The notes beneath the pieces are model-generated. The model was not told where the DNA came from and searched no databases. It saw only the letters and a list, made by a program, of their open reading frames with translations. From Symbiodinium natans (lineage: Eukaryota > Sar > Dinophyceae > Suessiales > Symbiodiniaceae), in NCBI GenBank assembly GCA_905221605.1, contig CAJNDS010001151.1, forward strand, positions 1-31,698: 31,698 nt of DNA. The letters are read 5' to 3'. A program made the translations under genes and the position numbers. Below are positions 21,494 through 29,735 of the stretch, one piece after another. The number at the start of each line of letters is the position of its first letter. The stretch's first letter is position 1.

Positions 21494-21595
21494 AGTTTCA
21501 GAACCCCCACAACAAGACATAAACATTCTTCCTTATAAGGGCAATATAGGGAATATTATCTGTTGTGTTTTAGGGGGTTCTTAAGCAAGTAGTAG
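21494..21595. mobile_element. MITE-like palindromic element, family 2, copy 3 (left end decayed)
   Basis: The interior is almost identical to copies 1 and 2 (CATTCTTCCTTATAAGGGCA) and the right end TTCTTAAGCAAGTAGTAGG is intact. The left end starts only at CAGAACCCCC, so its outer repeat is lost or mutated. It lies about 130 bases from copy 2. Confidence 0.8.
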
Positions 21596-21629
21596 GATTT
21601 GCATGATTATATGTGTCCATCTATCTACC

Positions 21630-21885
21630 CCGGCCCTAAACAAACCCCTAAACCCTTAATCCCCTAAACCCTACACCCCTAAACCCCTCAACCCTTTAAC
21701 CTGTTTAAACCCCCTAAACCCCTAATCTCTGCCCCCGTAAACCCCACCTAAACCCCCGCCTAAACCCCCCCCAAAACCACCCCAAACCCCCCCCCAAACC
21801 CCCGCCCCCTAACCCTCCCTAAACCCCTAAACCCTCTTAAACACCCCTTCTTCAACCCTAAACCCTATAAACCCTGAACCCACAG
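21630..21885 (-). repeat. Degenerate CCCTAAA / CCCCTAAAC tract
   Basis: Mostly C- and A-rich degenerate telomere-like sequence with long C runs; no gene. Confidence 0.8.
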
Positions 21886-21960
21886 GTCTCCCACCGCAGC
21901 TGAGACTGCATCCCAGCAGTGCACGCCCTGCGTGCCAGGCCTGTCCCCGCTTGCCGGGGC
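21886..21960 (+). CDS. Exon-like island G, unassigned
   Basis: ACAG|G acceptor followed by a frame reading SPTAAETASQQCTPCVPGL, with CCCTAAA upstream and TTTAGGG downstream. It could be an upstream exon of the gene ending at 24664, or of an unrecognised one. Confidence 0.35.
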
Positions 21961-22348
21961 GGGGGGGGAGGGGGGTTCGAGTTTTAGGTTTAGGGTCTAG
22001 GGTTGAGGGCTGTTAGTTTAGGATTTTGGGGTTTAGGGTCAAAGTTTTTAGGGTCCAGGGTTGAGGATGTTTGTTTGGTTTGGGGTTTTTTAATTAGGGT
22101 CTAGGTGTATTTTTGTTTTGGGTTTTGGGGTTCAGGGGTTAGGGCTTGTGGTTTCGGGATTTAATAGGGCTTCGGGTTTCGGGTTTAGGGCTTGGGGTTT
22201 AGAGTTGAGGGGGCTTGGGATTTGGGGTTCAGGGGTTGGGGTTTAGGGGTTAGGGCTAATGGTTTGGGGTTAAGGGTTTGGGGTTGTAGGGTTCAGGGTT
22301 GTGAGGTTTTCGGGTTTTGGGGCGAGGCTTCGGGATCTTTAGAGGTTA
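21961..22348 (+). repeat. Degenerate G-rich telomere-like tract
   Basis: TTTAGGG, TTTGGGG and GGGTTCAGG variants throughout, no gene. Open frames (for example from 22192) are repeat artefacts. Confidence 0.8.
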
Positions 22349-22450
22349 CTTGGGATGGTCCCCCTTATACGAACCGTCCTTAATAGGGAATATGGTACCC
22401 CTATGATCATCCTTATTAAGCTGCTAGCATAATGGGGAACATCCCAAGTT
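22349..22450. mobile_element. MITE-like palindromic element, family 1, copy D
   Basis: ACTTGGGATGGTCCCCCTTAT on the left and ATAATGGGGAACATCCCAAGT on the right are inverted repeats of about 20 bases, the best preserved ends of the family. The inner arms (CCGTCCTTAATAGG / CCTTATTAAGCTGCTAGC) also pair partly. Confidence 0.9.
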
Positions 22451-22599
22451 GGAGCTTTCCTATGTGTTCTTGGGGTCTATGTGTTCTTGGGGGCTCTGCG
22501 GTTGCAGCCCTCAACTGTTAAGCCCTAAACCCTAAACCCCATACCCTACACCCTATAAACCCTAAACCTCTCGATCATATAATAATTTCAACGTTAAGT

Positions 22600-22684
22600 A
22601 ATTCGTGGTTCAAGGCAATGTTTTCGTTGTTCAAGGCCAATTCTCGTGTCGTTGATCAAGGCAATTTGTCGTGGTTCAAGGCAG
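22600..22684. repeat. ~22-base tandem repeat (TCGTGGTTCAAGGCAA)
   Basis: Four imperfect copies of a unit containing CGTNGTTCAAGGC, followed directly by a different ~28-base tandem repeat. Confidence 0.85.
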
Positions 22685-22686
22685 GG

Positions 22687-22797
22687 CCTGGGGTTTAGGG
22701 TTTCAGGGCCTCAAGGCCTGGGGTCCAGGGTTTCAGGGCCTCAAACCTGGGGTTTAGGGTTTCAGGGCCTCAAACCTGGGGTTTAGGGCCTTGAGGT
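22687..22797 (+). repeat. ~28-base tandem repeat built on a telomere-like core
   Basis: About four copies of CCTGGGGTTTAGGGTTTC followed by AGGGCCTCAA. Each unit contains one TTTAGGG heptamer, so the array amplified a piece of telomere-like sequence together with unique flank. Confidence 0.85.
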
Positions 22798-22900
22798 TAT
22801 AGATGCAATGGCAAAGCGAGGTTAAGGCGTTTTTGTTGTGTCCGTTCGTTTCCAGCGTAGGCCGTTGAAGCTGAGATGATTGGAGAATACTTGTAATTTT

Positions 22901-22997
22901 GCTTTCTGAATGTTATGGAATTCTCTGGGTGGGTGGGTGTTCTATCAGAGCCGTAAGTATAACGTTACTATAGAACCGCTCGATCCGGAGATGCTGA
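22901..22997 (+). mobile_element. Dispersed element, family 4, copy 1
   Basis: GCTTTCTGAATGT ... ATTCTCTGGGTGGGTGGGTG ... GAGCCGTAA ... CGCTCGATCCGGAG ... TGCTGAACCCTAA. The copy at 28109 shares all these blocks in the same order and ends at the same base before CCCTAAA repeats. No inverted repeats seen. Confidence 0.85.
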
Positions 22998-23367
22998 ACC
23001 CTAAGCCCTAAACCCTATACCCCAATTCCTCCCGAAGGACCCAAAACCCACAACCTTCAACCCGTCAAGCCCCTCCAGCAGACACCTCTAAGCCTCCCCA
23101 AAATCCAAAATCCTCAACCCTAAACCCCTTTAACCCTTAAGCCGTGAGCGTTCAAGGTTTAGGGCTTAGGGTCTAGGGCAAACTACAGCTGGCTCCCACA
23201 AGCCTTGGAAGAAAGCCCAAACTCTCAAGCCCCAAGATGCCGAAAACCCTGCCAAACCTCCAAAAAGACTTCCTCAAGCCTCGGGTCCTAAGTTTCCCAA
23301 CCATAAACCCCAAGCCCCAAACCCTAAACCCTAAACCCTCAAAGAACCCAAAGAGCAACTTTCTCAG
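22998..23367. other. Telomere-like C-rich repeats, no gene recognised
   Basis: Degenerate CCCTAAA repeats with unique patches. Open frames on both strands at 23173-23476 show no coding bias. Confidence 0.6.
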
Positions 23368-23420
23368 GCTGAGACCTGGCGCCGCCGGAAGTGCCGAGCC
23401 CGGGGGAGTCTTGCGGAGTT
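23368..23420 (+). CDS. Exon-like island H, basic, unassigned
   Basis: TTTCTCAG|GCTGAGACC acceptor followed by a frame reading AETWRRRKCRARG. CCCTAAA repeats upstream, TTTAGGG downstream. Could be an exon of the gene ending at 24664. Confidence 0.35.
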
Positions 23421-23544
23421 TTGGGAGGTGTGTTGGTGGAGGTTTTTGGGTTTGGGGTTTCGGATGTAGGATCTAGGGTTTAGGGTTTAGGGTTTCGGGT
23501 TTCGGGTTTGAGCCGAGCTTCTGGTTTCCTGGGTTCATGGCCCA

Positions 23545-23622
23545 ACTCATGATGAAGGCTTGGCCCCGATGCCCCCAAGATTTGAGAAAAGTGCCCCCAG
23601 CATTGCGAGGGCAACTTCCAGG
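23545..23622 (+). CDS. Exon-like island I, unassigned
   Basis: One + frame reads DEGLAPMPPRFEKSAPSIAR before TTTAGGG repeats resume. Weak: no motif and no certain splice sites. Confidence 0.25.
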
Positions 23623-23701
23623 GGTTTAGGGTTTAGGGCTACGAGCAATACCAACCCACACGAGGGTGTTTGGTGCGGTCGGGCCTAGCTCACCTTTCCA
23701 G

Positions 23702-23797
23702 GAAAGGCCCAAAGGCAGCCCAAGCAGTGAATCGTCCTTTGCGCTTGGCCGACGATGCATCACCAGGACTCAAACAGCACACGGACGAGGATATCAA
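23702..23797 (+). CDS. Candidate upstream exon of the SHAWE/RGWC gene
   Basis: TTTCCAG|GAAAGG acceptor. One frame stays open (KGPKAAQAVNRPLRLADDAS, then a Gln/Asp/Glu-rich stretch). It lies about 100 bases before the next certain exon. The donor is not clear, so the 3' boundary is approximate. Confidence 0.4.
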
Positions 23798-23902
23798 GCA
23801 ATTAGTTGGGGGGGTTCGAGACTTTGGTGTTGAAGGGTTTAATTAAGACCGTGGGGTTGAAGGAAGCTCAGGCACTCTGACACGTCTTGATCATTCAGAC
23901 AG

Positions 23903-24664
23903 GAGCCGCCCCAGCCGGTGGCGTCCACCTACAAGCTGGGCTCCAAGGAGGACTTCGTCCGCTACCTCCACGCGGCGGACATCAAACTGGTGCGAGGTGC
24001 ATACCTCAAAAAGCTTCTTTCTGAAGGGCGTGTGTGGCCAAGGAGGCAAGAGGCTGAGGACGAGGCGGACGCTCTCTACAGGCCAGAACTGACCGAGGAC
24101 TTCAAGTTCGTAGGGGTCTCCCATGCTTGGGAGTCCATGGAGCACCCCGATCCCTGCGGCTTTCAGCTCAGGCAAATCGTGGACCATGCCCGACGTCACC
24201 ACAGATATTTCTTCGATGAATGCTTTTTCTTCATCGACTACATGTCTTTGTACCAGTACAAGCGCAATGACCAAGGCGTCAGTCAAGTCATTTAACATGT
24301 AGCGAACATTTTCGACATAATGCGCCTGTCCACCCTATTTTAAGCGCCTCCTGCAGGCCAGGAGGAGGCCTTCCGCCACGCCATGAAGGCCATGCACCTG
24401 TTCTATGCCAACTCCTCGAGCGATTTCTGCAGTGTATGGCGCGTTGAACGCCTGACGCCGGCTAGCTGCTGGCGCCGAGAGCTCAAGGCAGGTCGCACCG
24501 TGCCGGTGTATGACGAGGTAGTCGGGGCCGTGGTGGAGAAGCAACTGAGCCAGCTCACCAGGAACACCACTCCCTACAGCTGCCGGGGCTGGTGCTGCGC
24601 AGAAGTCGAGTGGTCGAGGCCTATTCCCAAGCAACAGTTTGAGACTTTCGCCCCCAAGCCATAG
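23903..24664 (+). CDS. C-terminal part of a dinoflagellate-type SHAWE / RGWC protein
   Basis: Two exons, 23903-24275 and 24357-24664, join in phase 1 across an 81-base GC-AG intron (CAAG|GCGTCA ... CTGCAG|GCCAGG), giving about 226 residues up to TAG. Features in order: VSHAWESMEHPDPCGFQL, FFIDYMSLYQYKR, AMKAMHLFYAN and TPYSCRGWCCAEVEWS. I know this arrangement from many predicted proteins of Symbiodiniaceae; no biochemical function is assigned to my knowledge. The spacing (an acidic/aromatic FIDYMSL strand, then RGWC.AE) recalls nucleotide-hydrolase-like domains that end in GWC.(F/V)E, but that is inference. No signal peptide or membrane segment in this part. The N-terminal exons lie upstream and are not certain; the acceptor at 23903 follows TTCAGACAG. 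The long antisense frames over both exons are shadows. Confidence 0.75.
24276..24356 (+). other. 81-base GC-AG intron without telomere-like repeats
   Basis: The donor G|GCGTCAG and acceptor CTGCAG|G restore the frame as NDQGQEEAFRHAM. Unlike the introns of the sirtuin and AIG2-like genes it is short and has no TTTAGGG. An unspliced read would stop at TAA (24293-24295). Confidence 0.8.
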
Positions 24665-25043
24665 CGCCATCCGATGTAAGCATGACAACAATCAGGGGCA
24701 GGGCTGTAACACCTAACCCCTCTGCGGCTTACAGGGTGTTGGGACTGTCGGCGGTTTTCGGGATTCCGGGCTCGCTGGCTTCCCGAAAGTCAATATGCTG
24801 CAGGGGACTCTTCGCTTAAAACACTGACATTGAACTCAGCACACTTCAATATTTCGGTCCTGCTAGCAGAGTGTGCTTGGCGATGACCCGGTGAAGCAGC
24901 TCGGGAACAGAGGGGGAGGACTTGGAGCTTAGAGAATTTAGGGGTTCAAGGGTTAGGGGGTTTGGCGGCTTGAAGGTTTCAACACTGAACCCTAAATCCC
25001 AAGCCATCTTCCACCTGTTGGAGTCCAGGCGGTTGCTTTTCAG
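24665..25043. other. Downstream of the SHAWE gene, no gene recognised
   Basis: Unique sequence, probably 3' untranslated region and spacer, then degenerate telomere-like tracts from about 24935. Confidence 0.5.
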
Positions 25044-25158
25044 AACCCTAAATCTCAAATAAAAATCCTAAGCCCTAGCCCCTAAATTCTAAACTCAGAA
25101 CCAACCCTAAATCTCAAATTATGATCCTAAGCCCTAGCCCCTAAATTCTAAACTCCCT
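25044..25158. repeat. 59-base tandem duplication
   Basis: AACCCTAAATCTCAAAT ... ATCCTAAGCCCTAGCCCCTA ... AATTCTAAACT occurs twice head to tail with few differences. Each unit starts with a telomere-like heptamer. Confidence 0.9.
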
Positions 25159-25189
25159 AGGGTTCTGGGTCAAAAGCTGAGAGGGCCCC

Positions 25190-25240
25190 CCGATTCGAAA
25201 GCTGAGGTGGCTGCTGCGACGACGCCACCCGGGGGAAGTA
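25190..25240 (+). CDS. Exon-like island K, unassigned
   Basis: GC-rich island with TTTAGGG repeats downstream. One frame reads EVAAATTPPGGSR after an AG|G acceptor. Very short; weak. Confidence 0.2.
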
Positions 25241-25309
25241 GGTTTAAGGGTTCAGGGTTCAGGGTTTAGGGTTTAGGAATTAGGGTTTAGGGTTTAGGGT
25301 TGCAACACC

Positions 25310-25670
25310 CAAAGAGGGTTCTAGCCAGTTCTGACTACGGCTACCCTACATGGCATTTGTCACCCCTACACCACGGAACTTCGGAAGTCCCTGGATGAGC
25401 TCAGCTCATCCAAAGGGAGATCCCGCAAAAAGGAGCCCCACATTTAGGGGGTCCTTCCGTGCGGGAACCTCTCGAAGGAGCTCGCGAATGCTTCGCAAGG
25501 GACGCTCCCTCTCCCGCCTCCCCGTAACCCGAGCAGCTGGCAAGGGGTTCTTGTTGGGGTGCCCGACTCCAAGCCCCCAAACCGGGCTTGACATAGAGAG
25601 GCTTCTTTCATCAGAACGGGCAGCCATTTTTTGGGGATACCTGGGGAGATTCAGGGGAAGACGTTGAGGG
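25310..25670. other. Unique segment with an open frame on each strand
   Basis: Telomere-like repeats are absent here. A + frame (25350-25667, 105 codons) and a - frame (25406-25627) are open, Arg/Ser/Pro-rich, without recognisable motifs. A perfect 9-base palindrome with a one-base centre, GGATGAGCT-C-AGCTCATCC, lies at 25393-25411. Not called as a gene. Confidence 0.4.
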
Positions 25671-26064
25671 TTTAGGGTTTAGGATTTAGGGTTTAGGGTT
25701 TTCTAGCCCTAAAGCCTAAACCCTCAACCTTTAGGGTACCCTTCCTAGCAGGGCCAGGACCCTAAACCCTCCCCTTAACGGGAACCGCAACTTGAAAAGC
25801 GCAAAGCTTAGAGGTGTAAGCGTGGGCCAACTTTAGGGTTCTGAGTTTAGGGTTTAGGGTTTAGGGTTTAGGGTTTAGGGTTAGGGTTTTTGGCCTAGGA
25901 TTTCAGGGTCTGTGTTCTAGTGAGTGCTGTCGGCATGGATGTGTGGGGGAGAGTCCTTTGACTTGATCTTGCAACGAATAACTCCAAATCTGCAGAAACA
26001 AAGTTCTGCAGGAATTTGCAAGTGCACGTGCCGTGGCTGGCAAGCCTCTAGGCGCACGGAACAT
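25671..26064. other. Telomere-like arrays and unique spacer, no gene recognised
   Basis: TTTAGGG repeats at 25665-25702 and 25848-25892, with a short CCCTAAA-type tract between them near 25705-25775. 25900-26064 is unique sequence. Confidence 0.6.
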
Positions 26065-26177
26065 CTAGGACCGGGAGTAGGCCCTTATTCCCTTTGTTTA
26101 GGGTTTAGGACCCCTTATAATCCCCTTAAACCAAAAAGGGTACCGTTTCTATTCCTAGGTTACTCCTGGGTCTAGAC
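26065..26177. mobile_element. MITE-like element, family 3, copy 3
   Basis: The left end CTAGGACCGGGAGTAGGCCC pairs with the right end AGGTTACTCCTGGGTCTAG (reverse complement CTAGACCCAGGAGTAACCT). The interior (TTAGGACCCCTTATAATCCC, CTTAAACCAAAAAGGG, CTATTCCTAGG) matches copies 2 and 4. The best-preserved ends of the family. Confidence 0.8.
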
Positions 26178-26648
26178 CACCTGCTGCCATAGAGAACCAT
26201 GGCCAGGGAGGGCCAAAGGTGCTTCTACTCTGGTAGCTAGGCCGTTTGAACTGGCTGCGCGTGCGACGGAGTTGTGGGCCCTAAACTTGAGACCCCTAAA
26301 CCCTCTAACCAACAAAATGGATGCATATTTATATATAATAACCCTGTAAACTTTGAACCCCAGAAAATCCTATAAACCCGAGAAACCCTTATTGGCCCTT
26401 TAACCGTCGGGTTTGGAGCTTAGGGTTGCACCCCATAAGCCCCCTGAGCCCTCAAGCCTTAGTCCCCCCTCAACTACGGGTTTAGGGGTTAAAACAATGG
26501 GCTCCCAAAATCCCCTGAACAACAAGCCCTATCCCCTCGCCTCAACCCCCAACCGCCGCAAAAGCATGTCCCAACATCCCCGACAAAGAAATTCTCCCCA
26601 AATCTAAACCTAAAACCCAAAACCCCAAACCTTCAACCCTAAACCGGG
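26178..26648. other. No gene recognised
   Basis: Unique sequence plus degenerate C-rich repeats. The 64-codon + frame at 26413 is Pro/Ser/Asn-rich and repeat-derived. Confidence 0.5.
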
Positions 26649-26700
26649 AATGCCCCTGCGCACGCCTGGCACGCCCTTTCCTCGTAGCTCTGCGGCAGAT
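26649..26700 (+). CDS. Exon-like island L, unassigned
   Basis: Island between CCCTAAA (left) and TATAGGG/TTTAGGG (right). A frame starts at ATG and reads MPLRTPGTPFPRSSAADG. No family recognised. Confidence 0.25.
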
Positions 26701-27830
26701 GGTTTCGGGTTTGGAGGTATAGGGTTTAGGGGCATCGGGTTATAGGGTTTAGGGGTAGCGTGTAGGGTTTGGGGGGGGTTTGGGGATTTCGGGGTTTTAG
26801 GGCTTTGATGGGGGGCTTAGTGGCCACGTTCCGGCAATCAAGCGTCTAGGTCTCAGGCTTATGGGTTCAAGGGCTGTTCGGGCTCCTGGCGCTCAACCCT
26901 AAACCTTAAAAAGTATACAACCCCACCCGACCCAAGGGTTTAGGGTTAGCGCTTAGGGTTTTGGGTTTAGGGTTTAGGGTTTCCCACCCAAGAAGCCCAA
27001 CTTCTCTGACCCTCCGCATGCTCAGAAGCCTAGACCCCAAAGTTGCCAGGGCTTGAAAGGGTTTCGGGATCCAAGGCCAGGTGTTACGGAGGAGGATCTA
27101 GGATTTATAGGCCTGTCGGGTTTCGGGTTTAGGGTTTAGGGTTTAGGGAGATGAGATTTAGGGTTTAGGCTTTGTGGGTCTTTGGGGTTTACTCGCAGGG
27201 TTACGGGTCCGAGCTTTGCGTGTCGGTTTTTCTGCCACCTGCCGCCTCCTTCGGGACGTACCCTTGAGAGACATGAGGACCGCCGGAGGACTGAGGATTT
27301 CGGCCTAACAGTTGGGGGGGGTGGTTCAGTCTAGAGTGTGGATCTTAGGACACCCAGTAGTCGCCCACCATTCAACGAGGCAAAGCCCTACGTCTAAGAA
27401 CCGAAGCACTTTGAGGCAGCAACCTGGATCCCCCAAAACGCGATACGCCAACCTTTCAAGGGCTTTGAGATTTGCACAGCCATGTCAGCCCTTCACTGTA
27501 AGCCAAGACTCCCAAAACCCTAGATGGCATGTGCGGGTTTGGCCTATGAATCTCGACATGTCGAGATCAACCCTGCGAGATACCCTTAAACCCCTAAACC
27601 CTAGAAATCCCTCAACCCTGAAACCCTAAACCCTAGCCCTAAACCCTAAACCCTAAACCCTAAACCCTTGGTAGGCTGTCCTCACTCCGGCAGCCTCCTT
27701 GTGTCTCACCGTTAATCCAAGCAACCTGCTCTTGTGGTCGGCCAGTTGGGTTCCGGTTTAGGTTGTCTGAAGTTGGACCCTAAATCCTAAACCCTCTCTA
27801 CCATATATATTTAAACCTTAATTGTATTTT
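26701..27830. other. Telomere-like tracts and unique spacer, no gene recognised
   Basis: G-rich repeats at 26700-26810, about 26938-26983 and 27120-27170, C-rich repeats at 27585-27668. Unique sequence lies between; a + frame at 27312-27629 lacks motifs and runs into the repeats. Confidence 0.5.
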
Positions 27831-28107
27831 CAAAATTTGGCCGCTTTATTTTTAGAATTTGGCCGCTTTATTTTCAGAATTTGGCCGCTTTATTTTCAGA
27901 ATTTGGCCGCTTGATTTTCAGAATGAGCCAAAATCAGGCCAAAGGCTAATTGAATTGCAGAATTTGGCCGCTTTATTTTCAGAATTTGGCCGCTTTATTT
28001 TCAGAATTTGGCCGCTTTTTTTTCAGAATTTGGCCGTTTTATTTTCAGAATTTGGCCGCTTTATTTTCAGAATTTGGCCGCTTTATTTTCAGAATTTGGC
28101 CGTTTTT
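27831..28107 (+). repeat. 22-base minisatellite (AATTTGGCCGCTTTATTTTC)
   Basis: Eleven units in two blocks: four from 27834 and seven from 27961, split by a 37-base unique patch containing CCAAAATCAGGCCAAAGG. Unit spacing is exactly 22 bases. Reading frames across it (LAALFSEFGRFIF type) are artefacts because 22 is not a multiple of 3 and all copies cycle frames. The array abuts the family 4 element. Confidence 0.97.
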
Positions 28108-28108
28108 G

Positions 28109-28202
28109 GCTTTCTCAATGTAGTGGGATTCTCTGGGTGGGTGGGTGTTATATCCGAGCCGTAAAAAGCTTAACCATAAAGCTGCTCGACCCGGAGTGCT
28201 GA
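28109..28202 (+). mobile_element. Dispersed element, family 4, copy 2
   Basis: GCTTTCTCAATGT ... ATTCTCTGGGTGGGTGGGTG ... GAGCCGTAA ... GCTCGACCCGGAG ... TGCTGAACCCTAA, collinear with 22901-22997 at roughly 75-80 percent identity by eye. It again ends at the start of CCCTAAA repeats. Confidence 0.85.
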
Positions 28203-28396
28203 ACCCTAAACCCTAAACCCTAAACCCTAAAACCCTAATGCAATCTTTCATTCCCTAACCCCTGAATCCTAAACCTAATCCCTGAAACTTCGGGTGGAGG
28301 GTCTGACTGGATGTAGAATGGAGGTACAGGGGCAGTTCCCTAGATTAGGGTCGCTTTCTGGTTCCTTCCCTTAAGGATCCGAATTTCGAGAACTAT

Positions 28397-28508
28397 TAGG
28401 ACCCGGAATCGGCCCTTATCCTGTTTTTTTTTTTTGGCTTCGGCTCCCTTAGAAGCCCCGTTAAACCCAACAAAGAGTTCCTTCTTATTCCTAAGTTATT
28501 TTGGGGGT
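28397..28508. mobile_element. MITE-like element, family 3, copy 4
   Basis: Starts AGGACCCGGAATCGGCCCTT and ends TTCCTAAGTTATTTTGGGGGTCC, with GGACCC/GGGTCC at the extreme ends and the shared interior GGCTCCCTTAGAAGCCCCGT. A poly-T run replaces the TTTGGGG tract of copy 2. Confidence 0.75.
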
Positions 28509-29118
28509 CCATAGACTTCCCAACAGCCTGCGCACGACCGAAGGCAGCCGCGTCACTTTTGTGAAACTCCTGGGGGGCGCCCCCCCCCTCTTTTTCTCTG
28601 GGAAGCAGAGGGCCATGAAAGCTGGAACCCTAAACCCTGGAAGCTTAAATCCCACACCTGGAGCCTTAAACCCGAAACCCTGACAAGGAAGAGCCCTTCC
28701 CAGAAAAGCCTGCGTGCTTGCGTGTTTGCGGAGGGGGTGCAGCCGAGACGGGCCCAAACCCTGAGCCCCCAAAGGCGAAGGGTGGGTGTAGAGAAAAAGG
28801 TTTTTAGGACAAAGGGTTTAGGGTTTCGAGCTCAGCTTTATGGAGTAGTTTGGGTTTCGGGCTGTAGGGTTCAGTGGGGGGTGTAGTGCTTTTTTGGGAG
28901 GGGAGTGGGATCTAGAGGGTGTGCATACAGCGTCCGGGGTTTTCATGTGAGGTGTCTGGGGGTCTTAGGCTTAACGGTTTCGCCGAAGCAGTGAAGGGTC
29001 CAAGAAGCCCAACCCCCGAGACCGTCAGCATATGACACCTCGTGGTCCCTTTCCGTACCCCCGTCCTAACCCTAAACCCTAAACCCGCAAGGCCCCTAAT
29101 GATTTATATCCCATAAAC
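28509..29118. other. No gene recognised
   Basis: Unique sequence with scattered telomere-like repeats (28625-28680, 28815-28870, 29065-29085). Open frames on both strands at 28491-28772 overlap each other and show no family. Confidence 0.5.
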
Positions 29119-29260
29119 AGCTTTATTTGAATAAAGAGCACAGCACAAAATTCATCAAAATCAAAAAACCAAATAAAGTCTAGCATTTATTTGAATATTT
29201 GTGCTGATCAAACTGCTTTATTTGAATATAATGCAGCTTATTCAAACCTGATGTGAGCAT
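29119..29260. repeat. AT-rich patch with repeated TTTATTTGAATA
   Basis: GCTTTATTTGAATAAAG, GCATTTATTTGAATATTTGTG and GCTTTATTTGAATATAATGC occur within 120 bases, together with inverted partners (TTATTCAAAC). The AT content is far above the surroundings, so it looks like an insertion. Confidence 0.7.
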
Positions 29261-29597
29261 AATCACACAGGAGTGAATCGTTTTCTCTCGCCTTTGGAAT
29301 GCACGGGTGCGATGATTTGTCCCACTAGCAGGCACAGTACATCTGTCTGCTGAGTAACACGCACATGCAGCAGCTGCATGAATCACTGCATACATTTACC
29401 TTCAGTCTACTCTTCTCAGAAGCTCCCAAAACTTAAGCCACCCCCAAAACCCAAGAACTTTAAAGAATCCCAAGAACCCCGTGCAGGAAGCCTAAGAACC
29501 CCAAGAATCTTCAGAATCGGTTTACGGCTTCGGGTAGTTTAGGGCTTAGTGATGTTTTGAATTTAGGGTTTAGGGTTGAGAGTTTCGGGTTAAATCA
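29261..29597. other. No gene recognised
   Basis: Unique sequence to about 29420, then degenerate AACCCCAAGAA-type and TTTAGGG-type repeats. A - frame at 29180-29395 is Cys/His/Thr-rich without motifs. Confidence 0.5.
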
Positions 29598-29649
29598 GGG
29601 TTTAGGGTTTAGGGTTTAGGGTTTAGGGTTTAGGGTTTAGGGTTTAGGG
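29598..29649 (+). repeat. TTTAGGG telomere-like array
   Basis: Seven perfect heptamers ending at the GC-rich island that follows. Confidence 0.9.
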
Positions 29650-29651
29650 CC

Positions 29652-29735
29652 ACGCCGGCAGCAGCCTGGGTCCTTTCAGCGCATTGACTCCCCCTCGGCA
29701 AGCACCGAAGCTCCTCGAAGTTGAAGACCTTCAGG
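29652..29735 (+). CDS. Exon-like island M, unassigned
   Basis: One + frame reads HAGSSLGPFSALTPPRQAPK and continues LLEVEDLQ. Its left neighbour is a TTTAGGG array rather than CCCTAAA, so it breaks the usual pattern. No family recognised. Confidence 0.25.

Noticed and set aside
23891-24691. Two - strand ORFs (135 and 118 codons) over the SHAWE gene
   Set aside because: Antisense shadows; the + strand has the recognisable motifs and a consistent splice.
27859-28202. ORFs with LAALFSEFGRFIFRIWPL-type repeats
   Set aside because: Artefact of the 22-base minisatellite cycling through frames.
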